DNA from: Desulfoluna spongiiphila
GTDB taxonomy: Bacteria; Desulfobacterota; Desulfobacteria; Desulfobacterales; Desulfolunaceae
Reading direction: 5' to 3'
NCBI RefSeq assembly: GCF_900101345.1
Contig: NZ_FMUX01000002.1
Span: 248,001 to 312,000 of the forward strand
DNA length: 64,000 bases
Below, in pieces: positions 8,442 to 18,069 of this stretch (its first letter is position 1; each line of letters starts with the position of its first letter). The notes under the pieces are model-generated. The model did no database searches and was not told where the DNA came from. It was given only the letters and a program-made list of their open reading frames with translations. Both the position numbers and the translations under genes were made by a program.

Positions 8442-8497
8442 GTTCTTCGTTTTTTCTCTGTCCACCCAAGGTGAACCGAAGAAGAGATGTATTGTGT

Positions 8498-10429
8498 TTA
8501 ATGGGTTTTGAACAGGGCGGGGACGCTGCCCTTGGCAGGCTCCGAGGCGATGCGACCCGTGTCGGGGTCCATGTGGCGGAGGGTGACGCCGTCGGGGTGG
8601 TCGAAGCGGGCGGTGGGCCTGTTTTTCCAGGCGGTGTCCATGAGGTCGGTCCAGATGGGCAGGGCGGCACGGGCACCGGTTTCCACGCGTCCCAAGGGGG
8701 TGTAATTGTCGTTGCCTACCCAGACGCCTGCGGCGACGTACGGGGAGAATCCCAGGAAGAGGGCGTCCCGGTAGTTGTCGGTGGTCCCGGTTTTACCGGC
8801 CAGGGGTTTGCCCACACGCAGGGCGCCTTTTCCGGTGCCCTCGGTGACCACGGCGGCGAGCATGTCGGTGATGACGGCGGCGTCTTCCCGGGAGAGGGCC
8901 ACGGCATGGCTGGGCCGACCCTCCCAGATCACCCGGCCGTCCCGGTTTTCAATGCGGGTAATGGCCATGGGGTCCGACTTTACGCCCTGGTTGGGAAAGA
9001 CGGCGTAGGCCCGTGTGAGCTCCATGAGGGTGGTTTCGGAGGTGCCCAGGGCAAGGGAGAGGTTATTCGATAGCTGTGAGGTGATGCCCAGTCGGCGTGC
9101 AAAGGCGGCGACATTGGCCACACCCAGGGAGTCTGCAAGGCGAACGGCGGGGATGTTTTTCGACAGGGCCAGGGCCTTTCGAAGGGTGACCTCACCGCTG
9201 TATTTTCTGGAAAAGTTCTTGGGTTGCCACGGCTTTTTTCCCCGCCCCATGGAAAAGGAAACCGGAGAGTCCAGGATGAGCCGGTTCTGGTCGATGCCCT
9301 GTTCCACGGCCAGCCCGTAAATAAAGGGCTTGAAGGAGGAGCCGGGCTGGCGTTTGGCCTGGGTGGCCCGGTTGAAGGGGCTTTTCTTGAAGTTTCGCCC
9401 GCCTGCCATGGCCAGGATGCCCCCGGTGTTGACGTCCACGGCAAAAAAAGCGCATTGGGGGGCGGGGTTTTTGATGCGGTGTCTCTTCATGCGGGCTTCT
9501 AGGCGGGCCATGTTCTTGGCCATGGAGGCCTCTCCTGCCTTCTGGAGGGACAGGTTCAGGGTGGTGCGGATGGTAAGGCCGTCCTGATAGAGGCGGTCCA
9601 GGCCCACGATGCCTGCCAGCTCGTCTTTGAGGTAATCGACGAAATAGGGGGCCTGGTGCACGCGGCCTCTTTTGCCGGTGAGGGCCAGGGGTTCGGCCAG
9701 GGCGGCTTTGTAGGCCGGGGTGGTGATGCGGTGGCGGTCGTGGAGGAGCTTCAGGACAAGGTTGCGCCGCCGGATGGCCTTTTCAGGGCTCACCAGGGGG
9801 GAGTACCGGGAGGGGGACTTGGGAAGCCCGGCCAGCAGGGCGCATTCGGCCAGTGTCAGCTCGGAGACCCCTTTGCCGAAGTAGATGTTGGCTGCGGACT
9901 CCACGCCGTAGGCTCCGCTGCCGAAGTAGATCTGGTTGAGGTAGAGCTCCAGGATCTCTTTTTTGGTGTAGCGCCGCTCCAGCTGGAAGGCGAGGATCGC
10001 CTCCTTGAGCTTTCTGTCGATGCTCTTTTCCCGGGTGAGAAAAAGGGTCTTGGCCAGCTGCTGGGTGATGGTGCTGGCCCCTTCCACAAAGTTGCGGGCG
10101 AGGATGTCCTTGACGATGGCCCGGGCGATGCCCTTTAAGTCCACCCCGTTGTGATCGTAGAAGTTCCGGTCTTCGGTGTTGATGATGGCGTTCTGGAGAT
10201 GGGTGGGGACAATGGCAAGGGGCACCGGGTCTCTTTTTTCCGCATAGAACTCGGCCAGGAGGGCCCCGTCCTCGGAATAGACACGGCTCACCGACGAGGG
10301 CTTGAAGGACTTTAAAGCCTCAATCTGGGGCAGGTCCCGGGTGGTCCCGAAAAAAAGGCCGGCCATGAGGCCGGCCGCGGTGCCGATGACAAGAACGGCG
10401 ATGACGGTCAACACAAAACGTCGGTTCAT
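8498..10429 (-). CDS. mrcA: Penicillin-binding protein 1A-type bifunctional peptidoglycan synthase
   Basis: This 643-residue class A PBP polymerises and crosslinks peptidoglycan on the periplasmic face of the inner membrane. An N-terminal membrane anchor (about 5-28) precedes the GT51 glycosyltransferase with TEDRNFYDHNG (catalytic Glu86), GASTITQQLAKTLFL, RKLKEAILAFQLE and ILELYLNQIYFG. The transpeptidase carries SSFK (Ser364), SKN (423-425) and KTGTT (546-550). It lacks the long C-terminal extra domain of enterobacterial PBP1a, as many shorter homologues do. The gene begins 24 bases after the HEAT/receiver gene and is probably the last gene of the chemotaxis-like operon. The SD is weak. Confidence 0.95.
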   Translation of the reverse strand: MNRRFVLTVIAVLVIGTAAGLMAGLFFGTTRDLPQIEALKSFKPSSVSRVYSEDGALLAEFYAEKRDPVPLAIVPTHLQNAIINTEDRNFYDHNGVDLKGIARAIVKDILARNFVEGASTITQQLAKTLFLTREKSIDRKLKEAILAFQLERRYTKKEILELYLNQIYFGSGAYGVESAANIYFGKGVSELTLAECALLAGLPKSPSRYSPLVSPEKAIRRRNLVLKLLHDRHRITTPAYKAALAEPLALTGKRGRVHQAPYFVDYLKDELAGIVGLDRLYQDGLTIRTTLNLSLQKAGEASMAKNMARLEARMKRHRIKNPAPQCAFFAVDVNTGGILAMAGGRNFKKSPFNRATQAKRQPGSSFKPFIYGLAVEQGIDQNRLILDSPVSFSMGRGKKPWQPKNFSRKYSGEVTLRKALALSKNIPAVRLADSLGVANVAAFARRLGITSQLSNNLSLALGTSETTLMELTRAYAVFPNQGVKSDPMAITRIENRDGRVIWEGRPSHAVALSREDAAVITDMLAAVVTEGTGKGALRVGKPLAGKTGTTDNYRDALFLGFSPYVAAGVWVGNDNYTPLGRVETGARAALPIWTDLMDTAWKNRPTARFDHPDGVTLRHMDPDTGRIASEPAKGSVPALFKTH

Positions 10430-10453
10430 TGTGGCATAGTACGTGGGGGCGAA

Positions 10454-11983
10454 TTAAAAATCAACGGCTTCCTTGACGGTCAGCAGGCGGCTGACCATCT
10501 CCGCCAGGCCCTCGTCTGAGAAGGGCTTCATGAGGATGGCATCCACGGGGCTTGCGCCGTCTCCGGCCGGGGGCGCCGCGTCGCTCTGGGTGGTGACCAT
10601 GAGGATGGGCAGGCGCGAGCGGTCGGCATGGCGACGCAGCTGGGCGGCCAGGGTGAACCCGTCCATCTCGGGCATGTTGAGGTCTGTTACCACCAGGCGG
10701 GGGGCAAGGGCCGGGATCTCCCGGGCTGCCGTCTCCGGGTTCTCAAAGGTGGTGACCTCATAGCCCAGGGCGTTGAGCTTTTTCATGTAGAGCATGAGCA
10801 TCATCTTGGAGTCGTCCACGCAGACGATGAGGGGACGGCTCGCCCCGGTATCGGCGGTGGCTTTTTTGACCCGGTCGGCAAGGGCCTTGAACCGCTTTTT
10901 CGACAGGAACTCCACACAGTGGGCCCGTACGTCCGGGTGGGCATGGCGGATCAGGTGGGTCTCGGTGAGCCCTTCAAAGCCCTCGATGGTGAGGAGAAAC
11001 CGCAGGGTGTTGTCTGACTGGGAGTCGATGAGGGCCCCCACCACCTTGGCGGCGATGTCGTCCCCGAAGGAGACGATATTGGTAATGCCTTTTATAAGGG
11101 GCGTGGAGATGTTGCGGTCCACGGCCCGGGCCGCGGACATGCGCACGGCCTCGGAGTCGTCGGCCAGCCCCCTTGCCAGGTGCAGGGCCCATCTCGGGGA
11201 CGGGAGCCTGCCGGCCGCCTCGTAGACGGCGTAGCGGATATTGGGGTCCCGGGGCAACGAGGCGAGCAGGCCCAAAAGCGGGGGCAGGGCCTCGGGGGCA
11301 CCGCAGCGGCCCAGGGCGTTGACAGCGTGGATGGTGCAGTCGGTGTCGGCGGTGCGGAGCTGGGCGGACAGGGCGCAGACTCCTTCGCTGCCCGCGGCGG
11401 CAAAGATATCGATGGCCAGGTTGCGCAGGTCGTGGTGGGGGGACCCCAAGAGGGCCGCCACCGCGAAAAATCCGGGTTTGCCGGTGAGGGGCAGGGTCTC
11501 GGCGATGCGCTGGCCCTGGAGGCGGTTCTCTTCGCAGAGGCGCCTGATGAGCGGGGGGCCGTCTTCCCCGGCCAGGCCGAGGACGGCACGGGTTGCCGCG
11601 GTGAGGACGATGGGAGCTCTGCTGGTTGCGACCAGGTCCAGAAGGCGCGGCAGGGCCTGGGGCAGGTCCAGCTCCACCATGGCGTCCGACCAGAAGGAGA
11701 GGCGGTTCTCGTCCATGGGGCCGAAGGTGTTGCCGGCGAGGAACTGGCCGATAATCCAGTCCACCTCCATGTGGTTGCCCTTTTTCTTCAGGTCGTTGGT
11801 GAGGAATTTGACGATGGGCAGCCCCGGGGATTCGCAGCTCAGGAAGAGCTTTTTCAGGGTGGTGTGCTTCATCGTTTCGGATATGGCGGTGAAAAAGGGC
11901 ATCAGGGCGCAGCCCTTGACCGCATCGTTGAAGTCGATGCAGTGGTTCAGCTCTTCGATGTACTGGCGTTCTTGTTTATCCAT
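10454..11983 (-). CDS. HEAT-repeat protein with C-terminal receiver domain
   Basis: This 509-residue protein has helical HEAT-type repeats over about residues 60-370 (units such as ALPRLLDLVATSRAPIVLTAATRAV and SEAVRMSAARAVD) and a C-terminal CheY-like receiver (about 385-505). The receiver shows the acidic pair CVDDS, phospho-acceptor Asp434 in VVTDLNMPEMDGF, the Thr position in VTTQSD and the Lys in LMKPF. It probably acts as an output of the CheA encoded in the same operon, with the HEAT part as a protein-binding scaffold; this is inference. Its ATG overlaps the end of cheR (ATGGATAA, 8 bases), so translation is coupled. Confidence 0.88.
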   Translation of the reverse strand: MDKQERQYIEELNHCIDFNDAVKGCALMPFFTAISETMKHTTLKKLFLSCESPGLPIVKFLTNDLKKKGNHMEVDWIIGQFLAGNTFGPMDENRLSFWSDAMVELDLPQALPRLLDLVATSRAPIVLTAATRAVLGLAGEDGPPLIRRLCEENRLQGQRIAETLPLTGKPGFFAVAALLGSPHHDLRNLAIDIFAAAGSEGVCALSAQLRTADTDCTIHAVNALGRCGAPEALPPLLGLLASLPRDPNIRYAVYEAAGRLPSPRWALHLARGLADDSEAVRMSAARAVDRNISTPLIKGITNIVSFGDDIAAKVVGALIDSQSDNTLRFLLTIEGFEGLTETHLIRHAHPDVRAHCVEFLSKKRFKALADRVKKATADTGASRPLIVCVDDSKMMLMLYMKKLNALGYEVTTFENPETAAREIPALAPRLVVTDLNMPEMDGFTLAAQLRRHADRSRLPILMVTTQSDAAPPAGDGASPVDAILMKPFSDEGLAEMVSRLLTVKEAVDF

Positions 11984-12866
11984 TGATGGCCCTCAAGGGG
12001 TTCATGCGGGCCGGGGCCGATGGCGCCGTGTCCTGCAATTGATAAAAAGTGGAGTTCAGGTAGCGCATGGGTACAAAGGGCGACTCCTCCTGGGCAAGGG
12101 ACTCCGTGGATCCGATGAGGAGGCAGCCGTCGGGCTCGAGCTGGCGAGAGAGGTTGTCGAAGAGACGCAGCCGGTCTTCACGGGTGAAGTAGATGGCCAC
12201 GTTGCGGCAGAGGATGATGTCGAATTTGCCGAGTCCGGTCAAAGAGGTGAGCAGGTTCTGCTTGCGAAAGGAGACCATGCTCCGGATTTCGTCGTTGATG
12301 CGGTATCCGTCCCCTTTGGGGGTAAAGTATTTGGCCAAGCGGGCCGGGGAGAGGCCGCGGGTGACCTCAAACTGGCTGTAGAGCCCGTAGCTGGCCCGTG
12401 CAATGGCTGCATCGGAGATGTCCGTTGCGATGAGCTGAAGGTCGCAGCCCGGCTTGGGCAGGCCCAGTTCACGGAGCACCATGGCGGTGCTGTAGATCTC
12501 CTGGCCCGTGGAGCTGGCACTGCTCCAGATGCGGATGGTGACCCGGCCGCCTTTTTTGCTTTTCCGGTCGATGATGTCCGGGATGAGGCGGTGCTGAAGC
12601 AGGTTGAACGGTGCATTGTCCCTGAAAAAATAGGTCTCGTTGGTGGAGATGGCGTCGATGATCTTTTTCTCAAGGGCACGCGAGGCCTCGGTGCGCGATC
12701 GGGTCAGGAGCTCCTGATAGGAGCGGCAGCCGTATTCTGTGGCGAGCTGACCCAGCCGGGTTTCGATGAGGTACTCCTTGCCTGCGGACAGGGTGATACC
12801 CGAGATCCCATAGATGTATTTTGAGAGCGCCTGGAATTCGCTATCGGTGACCTTCAGTCTGTTCAT
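11976..12866 (-). CDS. cheR: CheR chemoreceptor methyltransferase
   Basis: This 296-residue protein is CheR, which methylates glutamates of chemoreceptors using S-adenosylmethionine. It shows an N-terminal helical CheR_N domain, STNETYFFRD, the SAM site IWSSASSTGQE and ATDIS, and the FDIILCRNVAIYF motif. Catalytic-domain architecture is complete with no TPR extension. The frame stays open upstream to 12941, but ATG at 12866 (MNRLKVTDSEF) matches the usual domain start and has AGG upstream. The canonical SCSTGEE segment appears here as SASSTGQE, a slight deviation. It lies 126 bases after cheB. No receptor gene is nearby. Confidence 0.92.
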   Translation of the reverse strand: MNRLKVTDSEFQALSKYIYGISGITLSAGKEYLIETRLGQLATEYGCRSYQELLTRSRTEASRALEKKIIDAISTNETYFFRDNAPFNLLQHRLIPDIIDRKSKKGGRVTIRIWSSASSTGQEIYSTAMVLRELGLPKPGCDLQLIATDISDAAIARASYGLYSQFEVTRGLSPARLAKYFTPKGDGYRINDEIRSMVSFRKQNLLTSLTGLGKFDIILCRNVAIYFTREDRLRLFDNLSRQLEPDGCLLIGSTESLAQEESPFVPMRYLNSTFYQLQDTAPSAPARMNPLRAING

Positions 12867-12992
12867 CGGACCTGCTTGTTGTTGCGATGTGGTTGCCGTT
12901 TCAGAGCCCTCTGGCCTGGGCGGGGCGGCCTGTCGGCACACCCTGCCCGTGGGTTGCGTGTCGCAGGGGCTCGGTCATATCGGTGAAAGGCG

Positions 12993-14111
12993 TTATTTAA
13001 GCGTGCCCATCAAGGCGCGGGCCATGTCGGAGAGGGGGACCACCTTGTCCGTGATTCCGGCTTCGGTGGGGGCCTTGGGCATCCCGTATACCGTACAGCT
13101 GGCTTCGTCCTGGGCCAGGATGACGGCACCGTTTTCGTGCATTTTCTGCAACCCCTTGAAGCCGTCCTGCCCCATGCCGGTCATGATGATGCCGGTGGCA
13201 CGTCCCACGTAGTGGTCGGCCACGGAGCGGAAGAGGTAGTCGGCAGAGGGCCGGCAGCTGTTCTCCGGGGGATCGTTGGTGATGCGGACCATGCGGTGGA
13301 TCCCGTCTCGATGGGCCTCCACGCGCATCTGCTTACCGCCCGGGGCGATGAGCGCCAGTCCCGGTTTCAACAGGTCCCCGTCTTCAGCCTCCTTGACCTC
13401 GATGGCGCACTTGGTGTTGAGGCTTGCCGCAAGGGATTTGGTAAAGACCGGCGGCATGTGCTGCACAATGAGGACGGGCACCCCGATGTCGGCCGGAAGC
13501 TTGGGAAGCATTGCCGCCAGGGCGTTGGGACCGCCGGTGGAGATACCGATGGTGACCACCTCGGAGGCTCGGCTCACAGGGCGGGTGATGCGCCGGTGTG
13601 ACGGGCTGGCCGGTGTTGCGGCAGGTTTGGGTTTTGCCTCCCGCGGGGTGGCGGTGCGTGCCAGGGTGGCCCGGGCGTTGCTGAGCCGCGAGCGAAATTT
13701 TTTCTCCTGGATCAGGGCGGTGACCGCCGGCGTCAGGCGGGTTCGTATTTTTTCGACGTTTTCCGCGGCGGTACCGGACTGGGGCTTGGTGATAAAGTCA
13801 AAGGCCCCCAGTTCCAGGGCCCGGATGGTCATGTCCCCGCCTGTGGTGGTGAGGGTGGAGAGCATGATGATGCGGGGCAGTTTCATGCCCGTTTTTCTCA
13901 GCTCTTCCAGAAGCTCTAAGCCGTTCATCTCCGGCATTTCGATGTCCAGGGTGATGAGGTCGGGCTTGAATGTCTTGATCTTGGTCAGTGCAAATCGGCC
14001 GTTGGCCGCGGTGCCGCATACCTCGGCACCCGGGATGGACGCGATGACGTCCCCGACAACTTTGCGATAGAGAATGGTATCGTCAACCACCAGTACCTTG
14101 ATGGGATCCAT
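12993..14111 (-). CDS. cheB: CheB protein-glutamate methylesterase/glutaminase
   Basis: This 372-residue response regulator removes methyl groups from chemoreceptors when phosphorylated by CheA. The receiver (1-120) has VDD at 9-11 and Asp56 in LDIEMPEMNG, followed by a linker rich in Ala/Pro/Lys and the C-terminal methylesterase domain with catalytic Ser191 (GISTGGP), His218 (VQHMPP) and Asp316 (GMGQDG). GGAGG lies seven bases before the ATG. It is separated from cheW by about 340 bases of structured non-coding sequence. Confidence 0.95.
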   Translation of the reverse strand: MDPIKVLVVDDTILYRKVVGDVIASIPGAEVCGTAANGRFALTKIKTFKPDLITLDIEMPEMNGLELLEELRKTGMKLPRIIMLSTLTTTGGDMTIRALELGAFDFITKPQSGTAAENVEKIRTRLTPAVTALIQEKKFRSRLSNARATLARTATPREAKPKPAATPASPSHRRITRPVSRASEVVTIGISTGGPNALAAMLPKLPADIGVPVLIVQHMPPVFTKSLAASLNTKCAIEVKEAEDGDLLKPGLALIAPGGKQMRVEAHRDGIHRMVRITNDPPENSCRPSADYLFRSVADHYVGRATGIIMTGMGQDGFKGLQKMHENGAVILAQDEASCTVYGMPKAPTEAGITDKVVPLSDMARALMGTLK

Positions 14112-14297
14112 GGCGATTCCTCCAGGAAACTAAAGAAGGGGTTTAAGGGCTCGGGCAACAACGGATGCACGGGGCCGTCAGGTTGAATGGCGCCACCGGA
14201 TCGGCATGACGTATGCCGAGGTGTGCTGCCACCGGCCCGGTGGGTGTGTGCAACGCATTTGCGTATGAGCCCAGGGCTGCAACGAACAGGGTGCGGA

Positions 14298-14418
14298 TAC
14301 TCCGGGAGTACAGAGACCTCCCGCAGGAGGTCCCTTGTCCGCTTTCTTTCCGAAGGGGCGCAACGACTCCGGCGAAGGTGACCTATCACCGAATCCTGGT
14401 CGGAGCGACCCTTTTTTT
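14298..14418 (+). ncRNA. Possible plus-strand small RNA with intrinsic terminator
   Basis: Between cheB and cheW, which are both on the minus strand, the plus strand carries four successive stem-loops: TACTCC-g-GGAGTA (14298-14310), GACCTCC-cgca-GGAGGTC (14315-14332), GGTGA-ccta-TCACC (14377-14390) and GGTCG-gag-CGACC (14398-14410), the last followed directly by C and eight T. A T-run only on the plus strand suggests termination of a plus-strand transcript, yet no plus-strand gene lies upstream. The 5' end and promoter are not identified. Alternatively, the fold may act within the minus-strand cheW-cheB mRNA. Confidence 0.35.
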
Positions 14419-14449
14419 TGTTACGGCCCGATAAGGGGGGCTGTTGTCA

Positions 14450-14905
14450 TCACCCTTCGGTGAGGACCCGCTCGATGTCCAGGACACCGATGAGCCCCGC
14501 CTCGGTCTTGACCACCCCTTCGAAGTAGCTCCCCTCGATGCCGCCGAGGTTTGCAGGGGGGGGTTCCACGTGGCTGGGGTCGGCGCTCATCACGTCGCTG
14601 ATGCGGTCCACCAGAAGCCCGATGTGTTCTCCCATGGAGTCCACGATGATGTTCCTGTTGTCCTTGTCCCGGGTGATGGGGGAGAGCCCTGTCTTGAGGC
14701 CGAGGTCGATGACGGTGACGATGCGCCCGCGAAGGTTGAGGACCCCCACCACGTAGTCGGGGGACTGGGGCACGCCGGTGACCTCGGTCTGCTTGTTGAT
14801 TTCCTGTATTTTGAGGATGTCAATGCCGCACTGGGCCTCACCTACGGAAAAGGTGGCAAGCTCCAGCATGGACGAGTTTCCGTTTTTCTTTGCCTGTTCA
14901 TTCAT
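14450..14905 (-). CDS. cheW: CheW coupling protein
   Basis: This 151-residue single-domain CheW would tether the CheA kinase to receptors. Typical landmarks are LELATFSVGE near the start, YVVGVLNLRGRIVTVIDL and GLLVDRISDV. AGGAGAG lies seven bases upstream of the ATG, and the gene follows cheA by 29 bases. It is a normal family member in length and order. Confidence 0.94.
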   Translation of the reverse strand: MNEQAKKNGNSSMLELATFSVGEAQCGIDILKIQEINKQTEVTGVPQSPDYVVGVLNLRGRIVTVIDLGLKTGLSPITRDKDNRNIIVDSMGEHIGLLVDRISDVMSADPSHVEPPPANLGGIEGSYFEGVVKTEAGLIGVLDIERVLTEG

Positions 14906-14934
14906 GGTGTCTCTCCTAACGCTGACGGGTTGGT

Positions 14935-17900
14935 CTACAGCGAGTACTCTCGAACCACATCAATTAGCTTTTCCCGGTCCAGTTTGATCTGGTAGCTGTC
15001 GATGCCGGCTTCCTTGCCCTTGTGGATGTCCCGCTCGCTGGCAAGGGAGGTGAGGGCCACCACGGGAAGGTGCCCGTATGTCTCGGAGGCTTTGATCTTT
15101 TTCGTGAGCTCAAAGCCGTCCATGTTGGGCATCTCCAGGTCGGTCAGGATGACGGTGAAGTCGTCCACCCCTTTGTTGAGGAAGTCCCAGGCTTCGGCGC
15201 CGTCTTCGGCGGTGGTGACGATGAATCCTTCGTCCCCTAAAAAGTCGGAGACCTGGTTGCGGAAGAAGGCGGAGTCTTCGGCAAAGAGCACGCGGATTTC
15301 ACCGCTTGTGGCGGCGAGGTCCGGGCCCGTGGGCCGGTTCTCTTCAAACCAGGTGGGGTTGACCGTGCGCACCAGCTCGAAGATGTCCACCATGAGGGTG
15401 GTGTGGTCCCCCACGATGAGGGACCCCATGATCCCTTCCTGCTTCAAGGTGGAGGAGTCCACGTTGAGGTCCACTTCCACGGCGTCCACGGGGGGTGTCA
15501 CAAGCAGGCCCGTTTCCCGGCCTCCCACACGGAAGACCACCACTTCGTACTGGTCGCTCTCGGGGACCGGGGCCACGTTGGCCACTTCGGAGACCTCGTT
15601 CAAGGGCAGGGTGCCGCCGCGGTACTGGATCACCCGGCGTCCGCCCACCTCTTCAATATCACTGGATTTGATGCGCTCAATGCGTTCCACCAGGTTGAGG
15701 GGGGCCGCAAAGTGTTCGGCCTCGCCCCCTTTGAAGGTGAGAAGGGCCGTGCGGTCGCTGCCCGCGCTGTTGCGTTCGTTGGCAGAGGCCTCTTCGGCGG
15801 CGCTGATGGTTTTGGAGGAGGACTCGTTGAGGGAGCCCATCTTGGCCAGGGAGGCCACATCCAGGATGAGGGCCACACGGCCGTCGCCCATGATGGTGGC
15901 TCCGGCGTAGCCGTCGCATTTGCTCAGGTGGCGGCCCAGGGGCTTGACCACGATCTCTTCGGAGTCACGGAGTTCATCCACCACGAGGCCGTACTTGAAG
16001 TTGCCCGCAGAGACCACGGCGATGTTGATGGCGCTGTCGCTTCGGTAACGCCGGTCTTCACCGCTTCGCATGTCGCGGATCTCTTCGGGGAGGTCCTCCT
16101 CGTCACCCTGGCGCCGGTCGGCCAGGTTGCGGCGTTTGTCCGGGTAGACTTTGCCGTCTTCGGGGTGGACAAAGGTGGGGGCGATGTCCAGGAGGTCGGT
16201 GAGGCGAAGCAGGGGCAGAAGGGCCCCTCGAAGCCTGACCACGTCGGCGTTGCCCACCTTTTCGATACGATCCTTTACCTGGGCTGCGGGGATGCGCAGC
16301 AGCTCGTCCAGGTTCACCTGGGGGATGGCGTAGCGCTCGTTCTCCACCGAGACGATCTGGCTGGGGATGATGGCCAGGGTCAGGGGCAGCTTGATGAGGA
16401 TGGTGGTCCCCTTGCCGGGCTTGGAGTGGATGTCGATGATGCCGCCGAGCTTGTCGAGGTTGGTCTTGACCACGTCCATGCCCACGCCGCGCCCGGAGAC
16501 ATCCGTCACCTGGCGTGCGGTGGAGAATCCCGGCAGGAAGATGAGGCCCACCTTCTCCTTGGTGCTCATGACGGCCACGTCGGACTCGCTTAAGAGCCCT
16601 TTTCGGATGGCTGCCGTGGCAATGGCGTCCCCGTCGATGCCGCCGCCGTCGTCACTGATCTCGATGTTGACCTGGCCCGCTTCGTGGAAGGCCTTGAGGA
16701 AGATGCGGCCCGTGGGGTTCTTGCCCAGGCGGGTTCGGTCTTCCGGGGACTCGATGCCGTGGTCCACGGAGTTTCTCACCAGGTGGGTGAGGGGGTCGTT
16801 GATGGACTCGATGATGGTTTTGTCGAGTTCCACGTCCTTGCCTTCAATGAAGAGGTCCACCTTTTTATTCAAGGTGCCTGCAAGGTCCCTGACCACGCGG
16901 GTGAATTTGTTGAAGACGTTGGAGATGGGCTGCATGCGGGTGCGCATGATGGCCTCCTGGAGTTCGGAGGTGATCATGTCGATGCGCTGGCCCGAGGTCT
17001 CCACGGCCCGTGTGTTGCTTCCGGTGATGCCCTGCATGAGCTGGTTGCGGCTGAGGACCAGTTCCCCGGCCAGGGTCATGAGGGTGTCGAGCAGTTCCAG
17101 GTTGACGCGGATGGAGGTCTGGCCCTTGCTTCGGGTCTCTGCCTCCATGGGCCGGGTGTCGTGCTCTTCCACCCTGGGTGGGGTGGGGGCGGCAGGGGCC
17201 GCTGCCTGGGGCGCAGGGGGAGGCTGCACCGGTTCGGGTGCGCTGGGGGCCGCGGGGGCAGGGGTTGCCTCGGCCTCTTCGATGATCTGCTCCACTGCGG
17301 GTTCACCGCCGCCCAGAAGCGGGGTGATGTCCTGAACCGCGGATTCGTCCAGCTCGGCCAGGAGGGGTGCGATGTCCGGTTCGATGATGGAGGCAAAAAG
17401 GACCAGGAAGGGGCGGTTCCCGTCGGCATCTGCAGCCACCGTGGGATCGGTGGAGTCTAAAATCATGCCGCTGTTGCCCAGGGTGTTCAGGACCTCGTTG
17501 ACCACCTTGCCCTGGTCGGCGATGTCCCGATCCAGGTCGTAGGCGAGGCGGTAGACGTATTTTCCCTGCCTGAGGAATTTGTCCAGCTCCTCCCGGTCCA
17601 CTTCAAAGGGGGCCAGGGGATCTTCGTCGTCGGTTGCCGACGGGGCGGGCGGGGCCTGTGCCTCGGGCGCCTCAGGGGCCTCGGGCAGGCTGTCGATGGC
17701 AATGAGTGCCTCGACAAAGCTGCTGATATCCGCCTCGTTGCTGGTTTCGATGTTGTTGACCAGGTCCGTCAGCTTGTCGAAGGCGGTGAGCAGGGTGCTG
17801 ATGACCGCCGGAGCCGGAGCCAGCTCACCGTTACGCATCATGTTCAGGGCGTTTTCCAGGTTGTGGGAGAGCTCCTTGACCTGCGTGAGCCCCATGAACC

Positions 17901-18069
17901 CTGCACCACCCTTGATGGAGTGGGCCGCTCGGAATACATTGTTGATCAGCTCTTCGCCGTTTTCAAGCCCCGCCTCCTCGATGGCCAGGAGGTCGCTTTC
18001 GATGTCCGAAAGGTGCTCCAGGGACTCTTCCACGTACATTCTTAAGGTGTCGTCGTCTTCAAAAATCAT
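14935..18069 (-). CDS. cheA: Hybrid CheA histidine kinase with C-terminal receiver
   Basis: This 1044-residue kinase starts the operon. Domains in order: HPt with phospho-histidine His50 (AAHSIKGGAGF), a Pro/Ala-rich linker (about 130-330) containing a small extra domain, dimerisation helix region, HATPase with LTHLVRNSVDHGIE and DDGGGID, a first CheW-like domain with an insertion of charged residues, a second CheW-like domain, and a C-terminal receiver with Asp977 (ILTDLEMPNMDGF). Ordinary CheA is about 650-750 residues without a receiver. Such hybrids occur in non-flagellar or alternative chemotaxis-like pathways (for example FrzE). GGAGGT lies eight bases before the ATG. The receiver may be a phosphate sink or the missing CheY. 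Confidence 0.94.
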   Translation of the reverse strand: MIFEDDDTLRMYVEESLEHLSDIESDLLAIEEAGLENGEELINNVFRAAHSIKGGAGFMGLTQVKELSHNLENALNMMRNGELAPAPAVISTLLTAFDKLTDLVNNIETSNEADISSFVEALIAIDSLPEAPEAPEAQAPPAPSATDDEDPLAPFEVDREELDKFLRQGKYVYRLAYDLDRDIADQGKVVNEVLNTLGNSGMILDSTDPTVAADADGNRPFLVLFASIIEPDIAPLLAELDESAVQDITPLLGGGEPAVEQIIEEAEATPAPAAPSAPEPVQPPPAPQAAAPAAPTPPRVEEHDTRPMEAETRSKGQTSIRVNLELLDTLMTLAGELVLSRNQLMQGITGSNTRAVETSGQRIDMITSELQEAIMRTRMQPISNVFNKFTRVVRDLAGTLNKKVDLFIEGKDVELDKTIIESINDPLTHLVRNSVDHGIESPEDRTRLGKNPTGRIFLKAFHEAGQVNIEISDDGGGIDGDAIATAAIRKGLLSESDVAVMSTKEKVGLIFLPGFSTARQVTDVSGRGVGMDVVKTNLDKLGGIIDIHSKPGKGTTILIKLPLTLAIIPSQIVSVENERYAIPQVNLDELLRIPAAQVKDRIEKVGNADVVRLRGALLPLLRLTDLLDIAPTFVHPEDGKVYPDKRRNLADRRQGDEEDLPEEIRDMRSGEDRRYRSDSAINIAVVSAGNFKYGLVVDELRDSEEIVVKPLGRHLSKCDGYAGATIMGDGRVALILDVASLAKMGSLNESSSKTISAAEEASANERNSAGSDRTALLTFKGGEAEHFAAPLNLVERIERIKSSDIEEVGGRRVIQYRGGTLPLNEVSEVANVAPVPESDQYEVVVFRVGGRETGLLVTPPVDAVEVDLNVDSSTLKQEGIMGSLIVGDHTTLMVDIFELVRTVNPTWFEENRPTGPDLAATSGEIRVLFAEDSAFFRNQVSDFLGDEGFIVTTAEDGAEAWDFLNKGVDDFTVILTDLEMPNMDGFELTKKIKASETYGHLPVVALTSLASERDIHKGKEAGIDSYQIKLDREKLIDVVREYSL

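Noticed and set aside
8049-8497. Short overlapping open frames between the GntR and PBP1A genes
   Set aside because: They run through a family B repeat and lack start signals and homology-like features.
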